From assembly GCF_030317035.1 (NCBI RefSeq), contig NZ_JASZYK010000018.1, positions 62,001 to 126,000 of the forward strand: a stretch of 64,000 nt of DNA. Reading direction: 5' to 3'. Made by a program: the position numbers and the translations under genes. The notes beneath the pieces are model-generated. The model was given only the letters and a program-made list of their open reading frames with translations, was not told the DNA's origin and made no database searches. The DNA is from Variovorax sp. J22G73 (GTDB lineage: Bacteria; Pseudomonadota; Gammaproteobacteria; Burkholderiales; Burkholderiaceae_C). Shown here one piece after another: positions 1 through 9,218 of this stretch; positions within the stretch are counted from its first letter, which is position 1; every line of letters begins with the position of its first letter.

Positions 1-1153
1 GCATGCAGGCCGCGCGCCCGCTCGAGGCCTTGCCGAGCGTCACCTGGTGCTCGGGCGCGCTGGCGTCGCGCAGCGCCGCCACGAGCTGCCCGTACACGGC
101 CAGCGCTTCCTCGGCCCGGCCCAGCAGTTCGAGCAGCACATGGCCCTTGTTGAGCAGCGCGCTGGTCACGGTGCGCTGCACCGCGACGTCGGTGTCGTCG
201 GCGAAGGCAGCGAGCATGCGGTCGCAGGCGGCCAGCGCCGCCTCGCCGTCGCCGCGGTCGCGCAGGCCCACGGCCCAGTCGTAGGCGCGCACCGCCGCCA
301 TGCGGCGCACCTGCGACGACGCATCGCGCCCGTAGCGCTCGAGCAGCCAGCCCACCAGCTCGGCGCGCCGCGCCTGCTCCTCGAAGCCCAGTCCGTCGAA
401 GAACAGCGCCAGCGCGCGCACGCCTTCCACGCGCAGCTCGGCGGCCGCATCCGACAGGCTCGCCTCGATCTGGTCGGCCACCTGCAGGCACAGCACCTGC
501 GCCTGCGTGTGCTGCGCCAGCTCGCGCAGGTTCAGCACCGAGGCCAGCCGCGCCCGCGCCACGCGCAGCACCACGTCGGGGTCGGTGCTGGCGTCGAAGC
601 GCTCCACGGCGGCCTCCAGCGTGGCCAGGGCCTGCTGCGGAAGGCCTCGGTGGTGCTCGACCTCGGCCTTGCGCAGCCGGGCCTCCACGCGCTGGGCATC
701 GAGCGCGGCGTCGGCCTTGGTGTCGAGCAGCTCGCTCATGGCATCGCAGGCCTCGCAGCGGGCCTCGGGGTCGTCGAGCAGCCAGGTGCGCTGGAACAGC
801 GCGTCAGCGATCTGCAAGCGGATCTCGGGTTCGCTGCGATGGCCGTGCGCGGCCAGCAGGCGGTCGAGCGTGGTCAGCGCGTCTGCCGAGCGGTGCATCT
901 GCCGCAGCATGTGCGCGATGAGGCGCAGCGCCTGGCAGCAAGGGGCCACCACGTCGGCCCCGGGCATGGCGCCGAACTCCTCCAGCAGCCGGCCGCAGGC
1001 GGCCAGCGCTTCGCCGCGGCGGCCCATCTCGTTGAGCAGCTCGGCGCGGCGAAAGCCCGCGACGACGCGCTCCGAGGGCGACGCCGCGTGTGCGTCGGGC
1101 AGGGCCTGCGCCTCGTGCGTTTGCCGGCGCGCGGAGGACTCGACTACATTCAC
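1..1153 (-). CDS. Helical-repeat (TPR-like) protein, 3' end outside window
   Basis: The minus-strand frame stays open from a GTG at 1153 to the left edge without a stop, so about 384 residues are visible and the C-terminus is missing. The GTG is preceded by AAGGAAG at good spacing, which decides the start. The product has no signal peptide. It is built of Ala/Leu/Arg/Glu-rich amphipathic helices with recurring patterns such as AEEALAVYGQL and GEAALAACDRMLAAF, typical of tetratricopeptide-like solenoids that hold other proteins. No catalytic motif is visible. It is divergent from ruvC across a 150-base gap. The fold class is inferred from the helix pattern; the specific function is unknown. 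Confidence 0.6.
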   Translation of the reverse strand, partial: MNVVESSARRQTHEAQALPDAHAASPSERVVAGFRRAELLNEMGRRGEALAACGRLLEEFGAMPGADVVAPCCQALRLIAHMLRQMHRSADALTTLDRLLAAHGHRSEPEIRLQIADALFQRTWLLDDPEARCEACDAMSELLDTKADAALDAQRVEARLRKAEVEHHRGLPQQALATLEAAVERFDASTDPDVVLRVARARLASVLNLRELAQHTQAQVLCLQVADQIEASLSDAAAELRVEGVRALALFFDGLGFEEQARRAELVGWLLERYGRDASSQVRRMAAVRAYDWAVGLRDRGDGEAALAACDRMLAAFADDTDVAVQRTVTSALLNKGHVLLELLGRAEEALAVYGQLVAALRDASAPEHQVTLGKASSGRAACM

Positions 1154-1303
1154 ATTCGCTTCCTTGTGTGGCGCGCGCCGCGCGCGGCGGGGTGGACTGT
1201 ACGAACCGGGCCGGATTCTGCCCGTGATCGAACCGGTTTCACACAAGCTTTCGCAGCTCTTTCTGCTCTCTTTACCCGGGCTTAGGCCTTTACGTTTCCT
1301 TTC

Positions 1304-1852
1304 ATGCGCATTCTTGGCATCGACCCCGGCTTGCAGACCACCGGCTTCGGCGTGGTCGACGCGGACGGCCATGCGCTGCGCTACGTGGCCAGCGGCACCA
1401 TCAGCACGCGGCACCTGGGCACCGGCAACCTGCCGGCACGCCTGAAGGTGCTGTTCGACGGCATCGCGGAGATCACCGCGCGCTACCAGCCCGATGCGTC
1501 GGCGGTGGAAATCATCTTCGTCAACGTCAACCCGCAGTCGACGCTGCTGCTGGGGCAGGCGCGCGGCGCCTGCGTCACGGCCCTGGTGACGAACAATCTG
1601 TCGGTGGCCGAGTACACGGCGCTGCAGATGAAGAAGGCCGTGGCCGGCCATGGCGGCGCGGCCAAGGCGCAGGTGCAGGAGATGGTGCGCCGCCTGCTCG
1701 ACCTGCCCGGCGTGCCCGGCGCCGATGCGGCGGACGCCTTGGGCATCGCCATCACGCATGCGCAGGTGGGGCGCTCGATGGCGCGGCTGGCGCAGGCCGC
1801 GGAGCTGTCGAAGACGCATGCCGGCACGTACCGGCAAGGCCGTTCGCGCTAG
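1304..1852 (+). CDS. ruvC: Crossover junction endodeoxyribonuclease RuvC
   Basis: RuvC is the Holliday-junction resolvase that works with the RuvAB branch-migration motor in recombinational repair. The 182-residue length matches the family. The N-terminus reads [10 protein letters not shown] with catalytic Asp7. The second acidic residue is Glu69 in SAVEIIF, and Asp141 and Asp144 in the DAADAL motif complete the metal site, with His152 nearby. All four expected acidic positions are present. The gene is alone on the plus strand, and ruvAB is not in the window. The downstream genes are on the opposite strand. Confidence 0.97.
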   Translation: MRILGIDPGLQTTGFGVVDADGHALRYVASGTISTRHLGTGNLPARLKVLFDGIAEITARYQPDASAVEIIFVNVNPQSTLLLGQARGACVTALVTNNLSVAEYTALQMKKAVAGHGGAAKAQVQEMVRRLLDLPGVPGADAADALGIAITHAQVGRSMARLAQAAELSKTHAGTYRQGRSR

Positions 1853-1871
1853 CGCGGGCCCGGACGCACGT

Positions 1872-2048
1872 TCAGGCCACGCGCTCCGCGATCAGCACCG
1901 CGAAGAAGCCGAAGGCCGCGAGCAGCGTCCACTTCAGCACGATCCAGCCGAAGCGCCGGTACTTGGCCTGGCCGGTGCCGGCATAGAACGCGAACGACAC
2001 GCCCGCCACCAGAAGCAGCAGCAGGATGGCCCAGCGGAAGAGAAGCAT
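1872..2048 (-). CDS. Small two-helix membrane protein (58 aa)
   Basis: This is a short minus-strand frame, ATG at 2048 to TGA at 1872, lying between lpxC and ruvC. The product is almost entirely two hydrophobic segments: residues 1-22 (starting MLLFRWAILLLLL) and residues 36-53 (IVLKWTLLAAFGFFAVL). A short polar Gly/Lys/Arg loop joins them, so an inner-membrane hairpin is likely. I see no clear ribosome binding site. It is co-directional with lpxC (42-base gap) and may be the last gene of the division cluster transcript. No family is recognised. The case rests on the clean two-helix pattern, not on homology. Confidence 0.55.
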   Translation of the reverse strand: MLLFRWAILLLLLVAGVSFAFYAGTGQAKYRRFGWIVLKWTLLAAFGFFAVLIAERVA

Positions 2049-2090
2049 CGGGGAGGTTGCCGGCGTTGCGAGCGTCGAGAGGCGTTGCGC

Positions 2091-3014
2091 CTACCAGGCG
2101 CGCGCCACTTCGTTGAAGCCGCGCGGTGCGCGCTTCTCGTCGTCGAAGCTCACGACCTCGTAGGCATCGCTGTGCGAGAGCAGCTCGCGCAGCAGCTTGT
2201 TGTTCAGCGCATGGCCCGAGCGGAACGCCGTGTAGGCCGCCAGCAGCGGCTTGCCGACCACGTACAGGTCGCCCATGGCGTCGAGGATCTTGTGCTTCAC
2301 GAACTCGTCGTCGTAGCGCAGGCCGCCGGCATTGAGAACCTTGGTGTCGTCCATGACGATGGCGTTGTCCAGCCCGCCGCCGAGCGCGAGGCCCTTGCTG
2401 CGCATGTACTCGACTTCTTTCGTGAAGCCGAAGGTGCGCGCGCGTGCGATGTCGCGGCTGTACGAGTCGGTGCCCAGGTCGAACTCCACGCGCTGGCCGG
2501 TGGAGTTCACCACGCGGTGGTCGAAGTCGATCTCGAAGGCCAGCTTGAAGCCGTGGTACGGCTCCAGGCTCGCCCACTTCTCGTTGCCGCCCTCGCCTTC
2601 GCGCACCTCGACCTTGCGGGTCACGCGAATGAAGCGGCGCGGCGCCTTCTGCAGCGCGATGCCCGCGCTTTGCAGCAGGAACACGAAGGACGAAGCCGAT
2701 CCGTCGAGGATCGGCACTTCGTCTGCCGTGATGTCGATGTAGAGGTTGTCGATGCCCAGGCCCGCGCAGGCGGACATCAGGTGCTCGACCGTCTGCACCT
2801 TGGCACCGCCTTCGGAGACGGTGGAGGCCAGGCGCGTGTCGGTGACCGCTTCGGCGGTCATGCGGATCTCGACCGGCTCGGGCAGGTCGACGCGGCGAAA
2901 CACGATGCCCGTGTCGGCCGGGGCCGGTCGCAGGGTCAGTTCCACGCGTTGCCCGCTGTGAAGCCCCACGCCCACGGCGCGGCTGATCGACTTGAGGGTT
3001 CGTTGTTGCAGCAC
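2091..3014 (-). CDS. lpxC: UDP-3-O-acyl-N-acetylglucosamine deacetylase LpxC
   Basis: LpxC is the committed, zinc-dependent step of lipid A synthesis. It removes the N-acetyl group from UDP-3-O-acyl-GlcNAc in the cytoplasm. The GTG at 3014 gives 307 residues starting with LQQRTLKS, the usual family start; a longer frame upstream adds 34 residues that do not resemble the family. Zinc ligands are visible as His78 in VEHLMSA and the His and Asp of HKILDAMGD. The catalytic-site motif GHALNNKLL is near the C-terminus. It follows ftsZ in the same direction, the classic end of the division cluster, but a gap of about 300 bases suggests its own promoter. Confidence 0.96.
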   Translation of the reverse strand: MLQQRTLKSISRAVGVGLHSGQRVELTLRPAPADTGIVFRRVDLPEPVEIRMTAEAVTDTRLASTVSEGGAKVQTVEHLMSACAGLGIDNLYIDITADEVPILDGSASSFVFLLQSAGIALQKAPRRFIRVTRKVEVREGEGGNEKWASLEPYHGFKLAFEIDFDHRVVNSTGQRVEFDLGTDSYSRDIARARTFGFTKEVEYMRSKGLALGGGLDNAIVMDDTKVLNAGGLRYDDEFVKHKILDAMGDLYVVGKPLLAAYTAFRSGHALNNKLLRELLSHSDAYEVVSFDDEKRAPRGFNEVARAW

Positions 3015-3322
3015 GCCGGGGATTTTAGGCGCGCCACGCGCGTGGCGGCCTATGCCCCTGGCTATGGCACCGATAGACATGGGTTCTATGAATGACCAGG
3101 CGAATGATGGACGCAACGGGCACGAAGCGAACGCAGCGCGTAGGGCCGGTGGAAGTCCCTTTCAGGTCTCCCCGTGCCCCTTGCGAACCTTCGTGCTCGC
3201 TGCGTCTGGTCAGCCACTTCGCACAACACAGCGGAACCGGCTGGGCCGGTCCGCGGGCGTCGCCCCCGGCAGGGGGTCGGCGAAGCGGCACGAAGTGCGC
3301 GCAGCCTGGCGGCGAGCCAGGT
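3015..3322. other. ftsZ-lpxC intergenic region with inverted repeats
   Basis: These 308 bases contain no convincing gene. Just after the ftsZ stop is a 6-bp inverted repeat (CCTGGC 3305-3310, GCCAGG 3316-3321). Around 3262-3280 is a second hairpin with CCCCC and GGGGG arms and a GGCA loop, a possible terminator for ftsZ transcripts but without a T-run. Close to lpxC is a perfect 16-bp palindrome at 3032-3047 (core GCCACGCGCGTGGC). An lpxC promoter should lie here, but I cannot place its -10 and -35 confidently. Confidence 0.4.
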
Positions 3323-4540
3323 TCAGTCGGCCTGGCGGCGCAGGAAGGCCGGGATCTCGAAGTCGTCCATGCCGCCCGAGGACAGCGCATCGACCTTGGC
3401 AGCGGCCATCGTGCGGTTGGTGCGCCACACGCTGGGCACGGCCATGCCGTCGTAGTTGGGCTGGCTGCCGTGGCCGCCGCTGCTGGCGTGGCCCATGCCA
3501 CCGAGCGTCGGCACGGTGAACGGGATGTTGTCGGTGCCGGTGCGGATCACTTCCAGCGTCGGTGCCTGGCGGCGCGCGTCGGCGCGCGACAGGCCCGTGG
3601 CCACCACGGTCACGCGCATTTCGTCGCCCAGTGTGTCGTCGTAGGCCGCGCCGTAGATCACGTGCGCGTCCGGCGAAGCGTAGGCGCGGATGGTGTTCAT
3701 CGCCAGCTTCGACTCGTTCAGCTTCAGCGAGCCCTTCGATGCCGTCACCAGCACCAGCACGCCCTTGGCGCCCGACAGGTCGATGCCTTCCAGCAGCGGG
3801 CAGGCCACGGCCTGCTCGGCGGCGATGCGCGCACGGTCGGGGCCCGCGGCCGCGGCCGTGCCCATCATGGCCTTGCCGGGTTCGCCCATCACGGTGCGCA
3901 CGTCTTCGAAGTCGACGTTCACGCCGCCGTACTCGTTGATGATTTCCGAGATGCCGCCCACGGCGTTCTTCAGCACGTCGTTGGCTTGCGCGAAGGCTTC
4001 GTCCTGCGTCACGTCTTCGCCCAGCACGTCGAGCAGCTTCTCGTTGAGCACGACGATCAGCGAGTCGACGTTGGCTTCGAGCTCGGTCAGGCCGGCGTCG
4101 GCGTTGGTCATGCGGCGGCCGCCTTCCCAGTCGAAGGGCTTGGTCACCACGCCCACGGTGAGGATGCCCATTTCCTTGGCCACGCGCGCGATCACGGGGG
4201 CCGCGCCGGTGCCGGTGCCGCCGCCCATGCCGGCGGTGATGAACAGCATGTGCGCGCCGTCGATGGCCGCGCGAATGTCGTCCACCGCGAGCTCGGCTGC
4301 TTCACGGCCCTTGTCGGGCTTGCTGCCGGCGCCCAGGCCGCTGGTGCCGAGCTGGATGATCTTGTGCGCGTTGCTGCGTTGCAGTGCCTGTGCGTCGGTG
4401 TTCGCGCAGACGAACTGAACGCCCTGCACGCCGCGCTCCATCATGTGGGCGACTGCATTGCCGCCGCCACCGCCGACACCGATCACCTTGATCTGCGTGC
4501 CCTGATTGAACTCTTCGACTTCGATCATTTCGATGGTCAT
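3323..4540 (-). CDS. ftsZ: Cell division protein FtsZ
   Basis: FtsZ is the tubulin-like GTPase that polymerises into the cytokinetic Z-ring. The product is 405 residues. It has the N-terminal nucleotide loop GVGGGGGNAV (residues 21-30), the tubulin signature GMGGGTGTG (about 104-112), and the T7 region with NVDFEDV. After a variable Gly/Ser-rich linker comes the conserved C-terminal peptide FEIPAFLRRQAD, which docks FtsA and ZipA. It lies 167 bases downstream of ftsA; that gap probably holds an extra ftsZ promoter. Everything expected is present. Confidence 0.98.
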   Translation of the reverse strand: MTIEMIEVEEFNQGTQIKVIGVGGGGGNAVAHMMERGVQGVQFVCANTDAQALQRSNAHKIIQLGTSGLGAGSKPDKGREAAELAVDDIRAAIDGAHMLFITAGMGGGTGTGAAPVIARVAKEMGILTVGVVTKPFDWEGGRRMTNADAGLTELEANVDSLIVVLNEKLLDVLGEDVTQDEAFAQANDVLKNAVGGISEIINEYGGVNVDFEDVRTVMGEPGKAMMGTAAAAGPDRARIAAEQAVACPLLEGIDLSGAKGVLVLVTASKGSLKLNESKLAMNTIRAYASPDAHVIYGAAYDDTLGDEMRVTVVATGLSRADARRQAPTLEVIRTGTDNIPFTVPTLGGMGHASSGGHGSQPNYDGMAVPSVWRTNRTMAAAKVDALSSGGMDDFEIPAFLRRQAD

Positions 4541-4707
4541 TTTTAACTCCTTGAATCTTGCAGTTGCCGTTATGTATCTGTGAATGTTCTTGTGCCTGAC
4601 GCGCTCAACGTTCGAGCGTCACGATGGTGGACCTGTGCGTCGCCATCGCTCGTTGAAATGCAAAGGGGGGCTGCCGCGTGCGAGCCAGAGTGGAGACTTG
4701 ATCATGG

Positions 4708-5937
4708 CTAGAAATTCCCCACAATGAAGTCCTTGAAACGTCCGAATGCAGTCTTTACCGACCCATTCTTCTGTGCCACCTTGAAGCCGCGCATGCGTGC
4801 GAAGCGAGCCTCCTCGAGAAGGCCCATGACTGTAGCGGCGCGAGGCTGCGCGACCATGTCGGACAACGCGCTGGAATACTTCGGAATGCCTCGGCGCACG
4901 GGCTTCAGGAAGATGTCTTCACCGAGCTCGACCATGCCCGGCATCACCGCGCTGCCGCCCGTGAGCACCACGCCCGAGGACAGCACTTCTTCATAGCCCG
5001 ACTCGCGCACCACCTGCTGCACGAGCGAGAAGATTTCCTCGATGCGCGGCTCGATCACGCCGGCCAGCGCCTGCTTGCTCAGCATGCGCGGGCCGCGGTC
5101 GCCGAGGCCCGGCACCTCGACCTGCGACTCGGGGTCGGCCAGCAGCTGCTTGGCATAGCCGTGCTCGACCTTGATGTCTTCCGCGTCCTTGGTCGGCGTG
5201 CGCAGCGCCATCGCGATGTCGCTCGTGATGAGGTCGCCCGCGATCGGGATCACGGCCGTGTGGCGGATCGCGCCGTTGGTGAAGATGGCCACGTCGGTGG
5301 TGCCCGCGCCGATGTCCACCAGCACCACGCCCAGCTCGCGCTCGTCCTCGGTCAGCACCGCCTGGCTGGAGGCCAGCGGGTTGAGCATCAGCTGGTCGAC
5401 TTCCAGGCCGCAGCGGCGCACGCACTTGATGATGTTCTCGGCCGCGCTCTGCGCGCCGGTCACGATGTGCACCTTGGCTTCCAGGCGCATGCCGCTCATG
5501 CCGATCGGCTCCTTCACGTCCTGGCCGTCGATCACGAACTCCTGCGGCTCCACCAGCAGCAGGCGCTGGTCGCTGGAGATGTTGATGGCGCGCGCCGTCT
5601 CCACCACGCGGGCCACGTCGGCGGGCGTGACTTCCTTGTCCTTCACCGCCACCATGCCGCTGGAGTTGATGCCGCGGATGTGGCTGCCGGTGATGCCCGT
5701 GTACACGCGGCTGATCTTGCAGTCGGCCATCAGCTCGGCCTCCTTCAAGGCCTGCTGGATGCTCTGCACCGTGGCGTCGATGTTCACCACCACGCCGCGC
5801 TTGAGCCCGTTGCTCGGCGCGATGCCGAGGCCGGCCAGCTTGAGCTCGCCGCCGGGCAGCACCTCGGCCACCACCACCATGACCTTGGCGGTGCCGATGT
5901 CGAGTCCTACGACCAGGTCTTTGTATTCTTTGGGCAT
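4708..5937 (-). CDS. ftsA: Cell division protein FtsA
   Basis: FtsA is an actin-like ATPase that anchors FtsZ filaments to the inner membrane. The 409-residue start at ATG 5937 (MPKEYKDLVVGLDIGTAK) is chosen because GAGGA precedes it at normal spacing; an upstream in-frame extension looks non-coding. The actin-type phosphate loops are visible as GLDIGTAKV near the N-terminus and VDIGAGTTDV in the middle, and the adenosine motif as VLTGGSAVMPG. The C-terminus ends in an amphipathic membrane-targeting segment (FGRFKDFIVGNF). The gene begins 28 bases after the ftsQ stop. Confidence 0.97.
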   Translation of the reverse strand: MPKEYKDLVVGLDIGTAKVMVVVAEVLPGGELKLAGLGIAPSNGLKRGVVVNIDATVQSIQQALKEAELMADCKISRVYTGITGSHIRGINSSGMVAVKDKEVTPADVARVVETARAINISSDQRLLLVEPQEFVIDGQDVKEPIGMSGMRLEAKVHIVTGAQSAAENIIKCVRRCGLEVDQLMLNPLASSQAVLTEDERELGVVLVDIGAGTTDVAIFTNGAIRHTAVIPIAGDLITSDIAMALRTPTKDAEDIKVEHGYAKQLLADPESQVEVPGLGDRGPRMLSKQALAGVIEPRIEEIFSLVQQVVRESGYEEVLSSGVVLTGGSAVMPGMVELGEDIFLKPVRRGIPKYSSALSDMVAQPRAATVMGLLEEARFARMRGFKVAQKNGSVKTAFGRFKDFIVGNF

Positions 5938-5965
5938 TGATATGTCCTCGATTCCTCGGTGTTCG

Positions 5966-6754
5966 CTACTTGATTTTTCTTGGGGTCTCGGGCGAGACCG
6001 TGGTGACGCCGCGCAGCCGCAGGGCATACGCGTCGTTGTGGCGCAGATCGGCGCCTTCGACATCGGCCATCGAGCGGCGGTACTGGGCCGAGACCTGGGT
6101 CACGGTCTTCAGGAACCGCTGCAACCGGGCCGTCACTTCCTCGCTCTGGCCGCGGCCGAGTTCGATTTCCGCGCCGCTGTCCAGCACCACCTTCCAGCTG
6201 CCCCGGCTCGACAGCGTGAGCTCGTCGATGGCCAGGTCGTAGGGCTGGAACTGCGGCTGCAGCACGCGGTACATGCCCAGCACCTGCCCGGCCTGCTCGA
6301 TCGGGCCGTCCAGGCGCGGCAGGTTGTCGTCCACCTCCGCCACGTTGGCCTCGAACACATCGCCGAAACCGTTGATGAGCTTGGAGCCCGCGTCGTCGCC
6401 CCAGGTGGCCACCGGTACCTGCTCGGTCAGCGTGACGTGCAGCTTGTTCGGAAACTCGCGCCGCACCACCGCGCTGCGCACCCACGGCACCGACTCGAAC
6501 GCCGCGCGGGCGCGCGACAGGTCGATGGTGAAGAAGTTGCCGTTCAGCTGCGGCGCCACGTTGGCGCGCAGGGTCACCGCGTTGTTGTGCGTGACCTCGC
6601 CGTCGACCTTGATGCCGGCCAGCGGGAAGAAAGGTTGGCGCAGCACCCACCAGGCACCCGCCGCCAGCAGCATGAGCGTGACCATCACGAAGGCGATGTT
6701 CGCGACGATGTTCATGAGCTTGACGTCGAAGGGTGCGGGAATGCTGTCGGCCAT
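5966..6754 (-). CDS. ftsQ: Cell division protein FtsQ
   Basis: FtsQ is a bitopic inner-membrane protein that links early and late divisome proteins through FtsB and FtsL. The 262-residue product has a short cytoplasmic N-terminus, one transmembrane helix (about residues 17-37, VANIAFVMVTLMLLAAGAWW), and a POTRA-type domain starting FFPLAGIKVDGEVTHNN. A periplasmic beta domain follows. The ATG at 6754 is two bases from the ddl stop, so the two are translated together. The end of the protein (TPRKIK) is basic. Identification rests on domain layout and gene order. Confidence 0.94.
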   Translation of the reverse strand: MADSIPAPFDVKLMNIVANIAFVMVTLMLLAAGAWWVLRQPFFPLAGIKVDGEVTHNNAVTLRANVAPQLNGNFFTIDLSRARAAFESVPWVRSAVVRREFPNKLHVTLTEQVPVATWGDDAGSKLINGFGDVFEANVAEVDDNLPRLDGPIEQAGQVLGMYRVLQPQFQPYDLAIDELTLSSRGSWKVVLDSGAEIELGRGQSEEVTARLQRFLKTVTQVSAQYRRSMADVEGADLRHNDAYALRLRGVTTVSPETPRKIK

Positions 6755-6756
6755 GG

Positions 6757-7728
6757 CTATTGCGAGCCTCCCGTGGCGTCGAGCGTGGCCGAGGCCAGCA
6801 CGCGCACGCACAGTTCTTCGTAGGCGATGCCCGCGGCGCGCGCGGACATCGGCACCAGCGAATGGCTGGTCATGCCGGGCGAGGTGTTCATCTCCAGCAG
6901 GAAGGGCTTGCGGTCGCTGGCGCGGATCATCACGTCGGCTCGGCCCCAGCCGCGGCATCCGAGCGTGCGGTACGCGGCCAGCGTGATGCGCTGGATCTCG
7001 TGCTCCTCGGCGTCCGACAGGCCGCTCGGGCACTGGTACTTCACGTCGTCGGTGAAGTACTTGTTCTGGTAGTCGTAGGCACCTTCGGGCGCGCTGATGC
7101 GCACCACCGGCAGCGCGCGGGCATCGAGCCCGTGGCCGAGCACGGCGCAGGTCACTTCCTCGCCCTCGATGAACTCCTCGCACAGCACGTCGGCGTCGTA
7201 CCTGGCCGACAGGGTGATCGCGTCCTGCATCTGCGAGTAACCCTCGACCTTGGTCACGCCGATGGACGAGCCCTCGCGCGGCGGCTTCACGATCAGCGGC
7301 AGGCCCAGCACGTCGGGCACGGCCATGACCTGCTCGCGGCTTTGCTGGTCGAAGGCCAGGCGCACGTACTTGGGCGTCGGCAGGCCGTCGGCCTGCCAGA
7401 TGCGCTTGGTCATGACCTTATCCATGGCCACGCTCGAGGCCATCACGCCCGAGCCGGTGTAGGGAATGCCGAGCAGCTCGAGCGCGCCCTGCACGGTGCC
7501 GTCTTCGCCGTGGCGGCCGTGCAGCGCGACGAAGCAGCGCGCGAAGCCTTCGCGCTTCAGGTCGGCCAGCTCGCGCTGCGAGGGGTCGAAGGCGTGCGCG
7601 TCGACGCCGCGCGAACGCAGGGCCTCGAGCACGCCGGTGCCGGACATCAAGGAGACTTCGCGTTCGGCGGAACTGCCGCCGAACAGCACGGCGACCTTGC
7701 CGAAAAGCTGGGGGTTCTGAAGGCTCAC
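6757..7728 (-). CDS. ddl: D-alanine--D-alanine ligase
   Basis: Ddl is an ATP-grasp enzyme that joins two D-Ala molecules to give the dipeptide later added by MurF. The GTG at 7728 is chosen because AGGGAGG sits directly upstream and because GTGA overlaps the murC stop. The resulting 323-residue protein matches the family. Visible motifs include [14 protein letters not shown] at the N-terminus, [12 protein letters not shown], the ATP-grasp stretch [12 protein letters not shown], and the metal/substrate motif [11 protein letters not shown]. This is the DdlB-type position inside the division cluster. It probably depends on murC translation. Confidence 0.96.
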   Translation of the reverse strand: MSLQNPQLFGKVAVLFGGSSAEREVSLMSGTGVLEALRSRGVDAHAFDPSQRELADLKREGFARCFVALHGRHGEDGTVQGALELLGIPYTGSGVMASSVAMDKVMTKRIWQADGLPTPKYVRLAFDQQSREQVMAVPDVLGLPLIVKPPREGSSIGVTKVEGYSQMQDAITLSARYDADVLCEEFIEGEEVTCAVLGHGLDARALPVVRISAPEGAYDYQNKYFTDDVKYQCPSGLSDAEEHEIQRITLAAYRTLGCRGWGRADVMIRASDRKPFLLEMNTSPGMTSHSLVPMSARAAGIAYEELCVRVLASATLDATGGSQ

Positions 7729-9218
7729 GAGGCCCTCCCTTCGCGCGAATCGCGCTGCGATGTGGGGGACGCCGCGATGGCGGCGGTGGCAGTGGAGGTG
7801 GCCGAGGCGTTGGCGTTGCCGAGCTCGACGACCTTGCCCGGCACCGCGCCGATGGAGCCGGCGCCCATGGAAAGAATGACGTCGCCCGCGCGGGCGTTGT
7901 CGAGGATGGCGCGCGGCATGGCCGCGATGTCGTCGACGAACACCGGCTCGACCTTGCCGGCCACGCGCAGCGCGCGCGCCAGCGTGCGGCCGTCGGCGGC
8001 CACGATGGGCGCCTCGCCGGCGGCGTACACCTCGCCGAGCAGCACCGCGTCGGCCGTGCCGATGACCTTCACGAAGTCTTCGAAGCAGTCGCGCGTGCGG
8101 GTGTAGCGGTGCGGCTGAAAGGCCAGCACCAGCCGGCGCCCCGGGAACGCGCCGCGTGCGGCGGCGATGGTCGCGGCCATCTCCACCGGGTGGTGGCCGT
8201 AGTCGTCGATCACGGTGAAGGTGCCGTTGCCGGCCTCGCCCTGCACGTGGATGTCGCCGTAGCTCTGAAAGCGCCGGCCCACGCCCTTGAAGCCTTCGAG
8301 CCCGCGCTGCACCGCCTCGTCGGCGATGCCGAGCTCCACGGCCACGGCGATCACCGACAGCGCATTGCGCACGTTGTGCTCGCCCGGCAGGTTCAGCACG
8401 ATGGGCAGGTCGGGCAGCGTCACGCCGTTGCGGCGCTGCGCGGTGAAGTGCATCTGGCTGCCGACGGCGCGCACGTCGATGGCGCGCACCTGCGCGTCTT
8501 CGTTGAAGCCGTAGCTGGTCACGGGGCAGTTCACGTCGGCCGCAATCTCGCGCACCGCCGGATCGTCGGTGCAGAGAATGGCCACGCCGTAGAACGGCAT
8601 GCGGTGCAGGAACTCGACGAAGGCCTTCTTCAGCTTGCCGAAGTCGTGCCCGTAGGTTTCCATGTGGTCGGCGTCGATGTTCGTGACCACCGCCATCACG
8701 GGCAGCAGGTTCAGGAACGACGCGTCCGACTCGTCGGCCTCGACCACGATGTAGTCGCCGCTGCCGAGCTGCGCGTTGGCGCCGGCGCTGTTCAGCCGCC
8801 CGCCGATCACGAAGGTCGGGTCGAGCCCGGCGGCGGCGAGCACGCTCGCCACCAGGCTGGTGGTGGTGGTCTTGCCGTGCGTGCCGGCAATGGCGATGCC
8901 CTGCTTCAGGCGCATCAGCTCGGCCAGCATCACCGCGCGGGGCACCACCGGAATGCGCTTCTCGCGCGCGGCCAGCACCTCGGGGTTGTCCGACTGCACG
9001 GCGGTGGAGGTGACGACCGCGTCGGCACCCTCGATGTGCGCGGCCGCATGGCCCACGAAGGTGCCGATGCCCAGGCCCGCGAGCCGGCGCAGCGTGGCGC
9101 TGTCGGCCAGGTCGGAGCCGGTGATCCTGTAGCCCAGGTTCAGCAGCACTTCGGCGATGCCGCTCATGCCCGAGCCGCCGACGCCGACGAAATGGATGTG
9201 ACGAATCGCGTGCTTCAT
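7725..9218 (-). CDS. murC: UDP-N-acetylmuramate--L-alanine ligase MurC
   Basis: MurC adds the first amino acid, L-Ala, to UDP-MurNAc using ATP. The start ATG 9218 ([10 protein letters not shown]) overlaps the murG stop as ATGA. The Rossmann-type N-terminal domain begins [15 protein letters not shown], the P-loop is GTHGKTTTT, and the central domain carries [11 protein letters not shown]. At 497 residues it is somewhat longer than usual. The excess is a C-terminal tail rich in Ala, Ser and Thr ([19 protein letters not shown]) that looks disordered and probably is not part of the catalytic fold. Confidence 0.96.
   Translation of the reverse strand: MKHAIRHIHFVGVGGSGMSGIAEVLLNLGYRITGSDLADSATLRRLAGLGIGTFVGHAAAHIEGADAVVTSTAVQSDNPEVLAAREKRIPVVPRAVMLAELMRLKQGIAIAGTHGKTTTTSLVASVLAAAGLDPTFVIGGRLNSAGANAQLGSGDYIVVEADESDASFLNLLPVMAVVTNIDADHMETYGHDFGKLKKAFVEFLHRMPFYGVAILCTDDPAVREIAADVNCPVTSYGFNEDAQVRAIDVRAVGSQMHFTAQRRNGVTLPDLPIVLNLPGEHNVRNALSVIAVAVELGIADEAVQRGLEGFKGVGRRFQSYGDIHVQGEAGNGTFTVIDDYGHHPVEMAATIAAARGAFPGRRLVLAFQPHRYTRTRDCFEDFVKVIGTADAVLLGEVYAAGEAPIVAADGRTLARALRVAGKVEPVFVDDIAAMPRAILDNARAGDVILSMGAGSIGAVPGKVVELGNANASATSTATAAIAASPTSQRDSREGRAS

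Noticed and set aside
47-1285. Long plus-strand open frame opposite the left-edge gene
   Set aside because: It has the Arg/His/Gln-rich composition of an antisense shadow in high-GC DNA. The minus frame has normal composition, an AAGGAAG ribosome site and a helical-repeat pattern.
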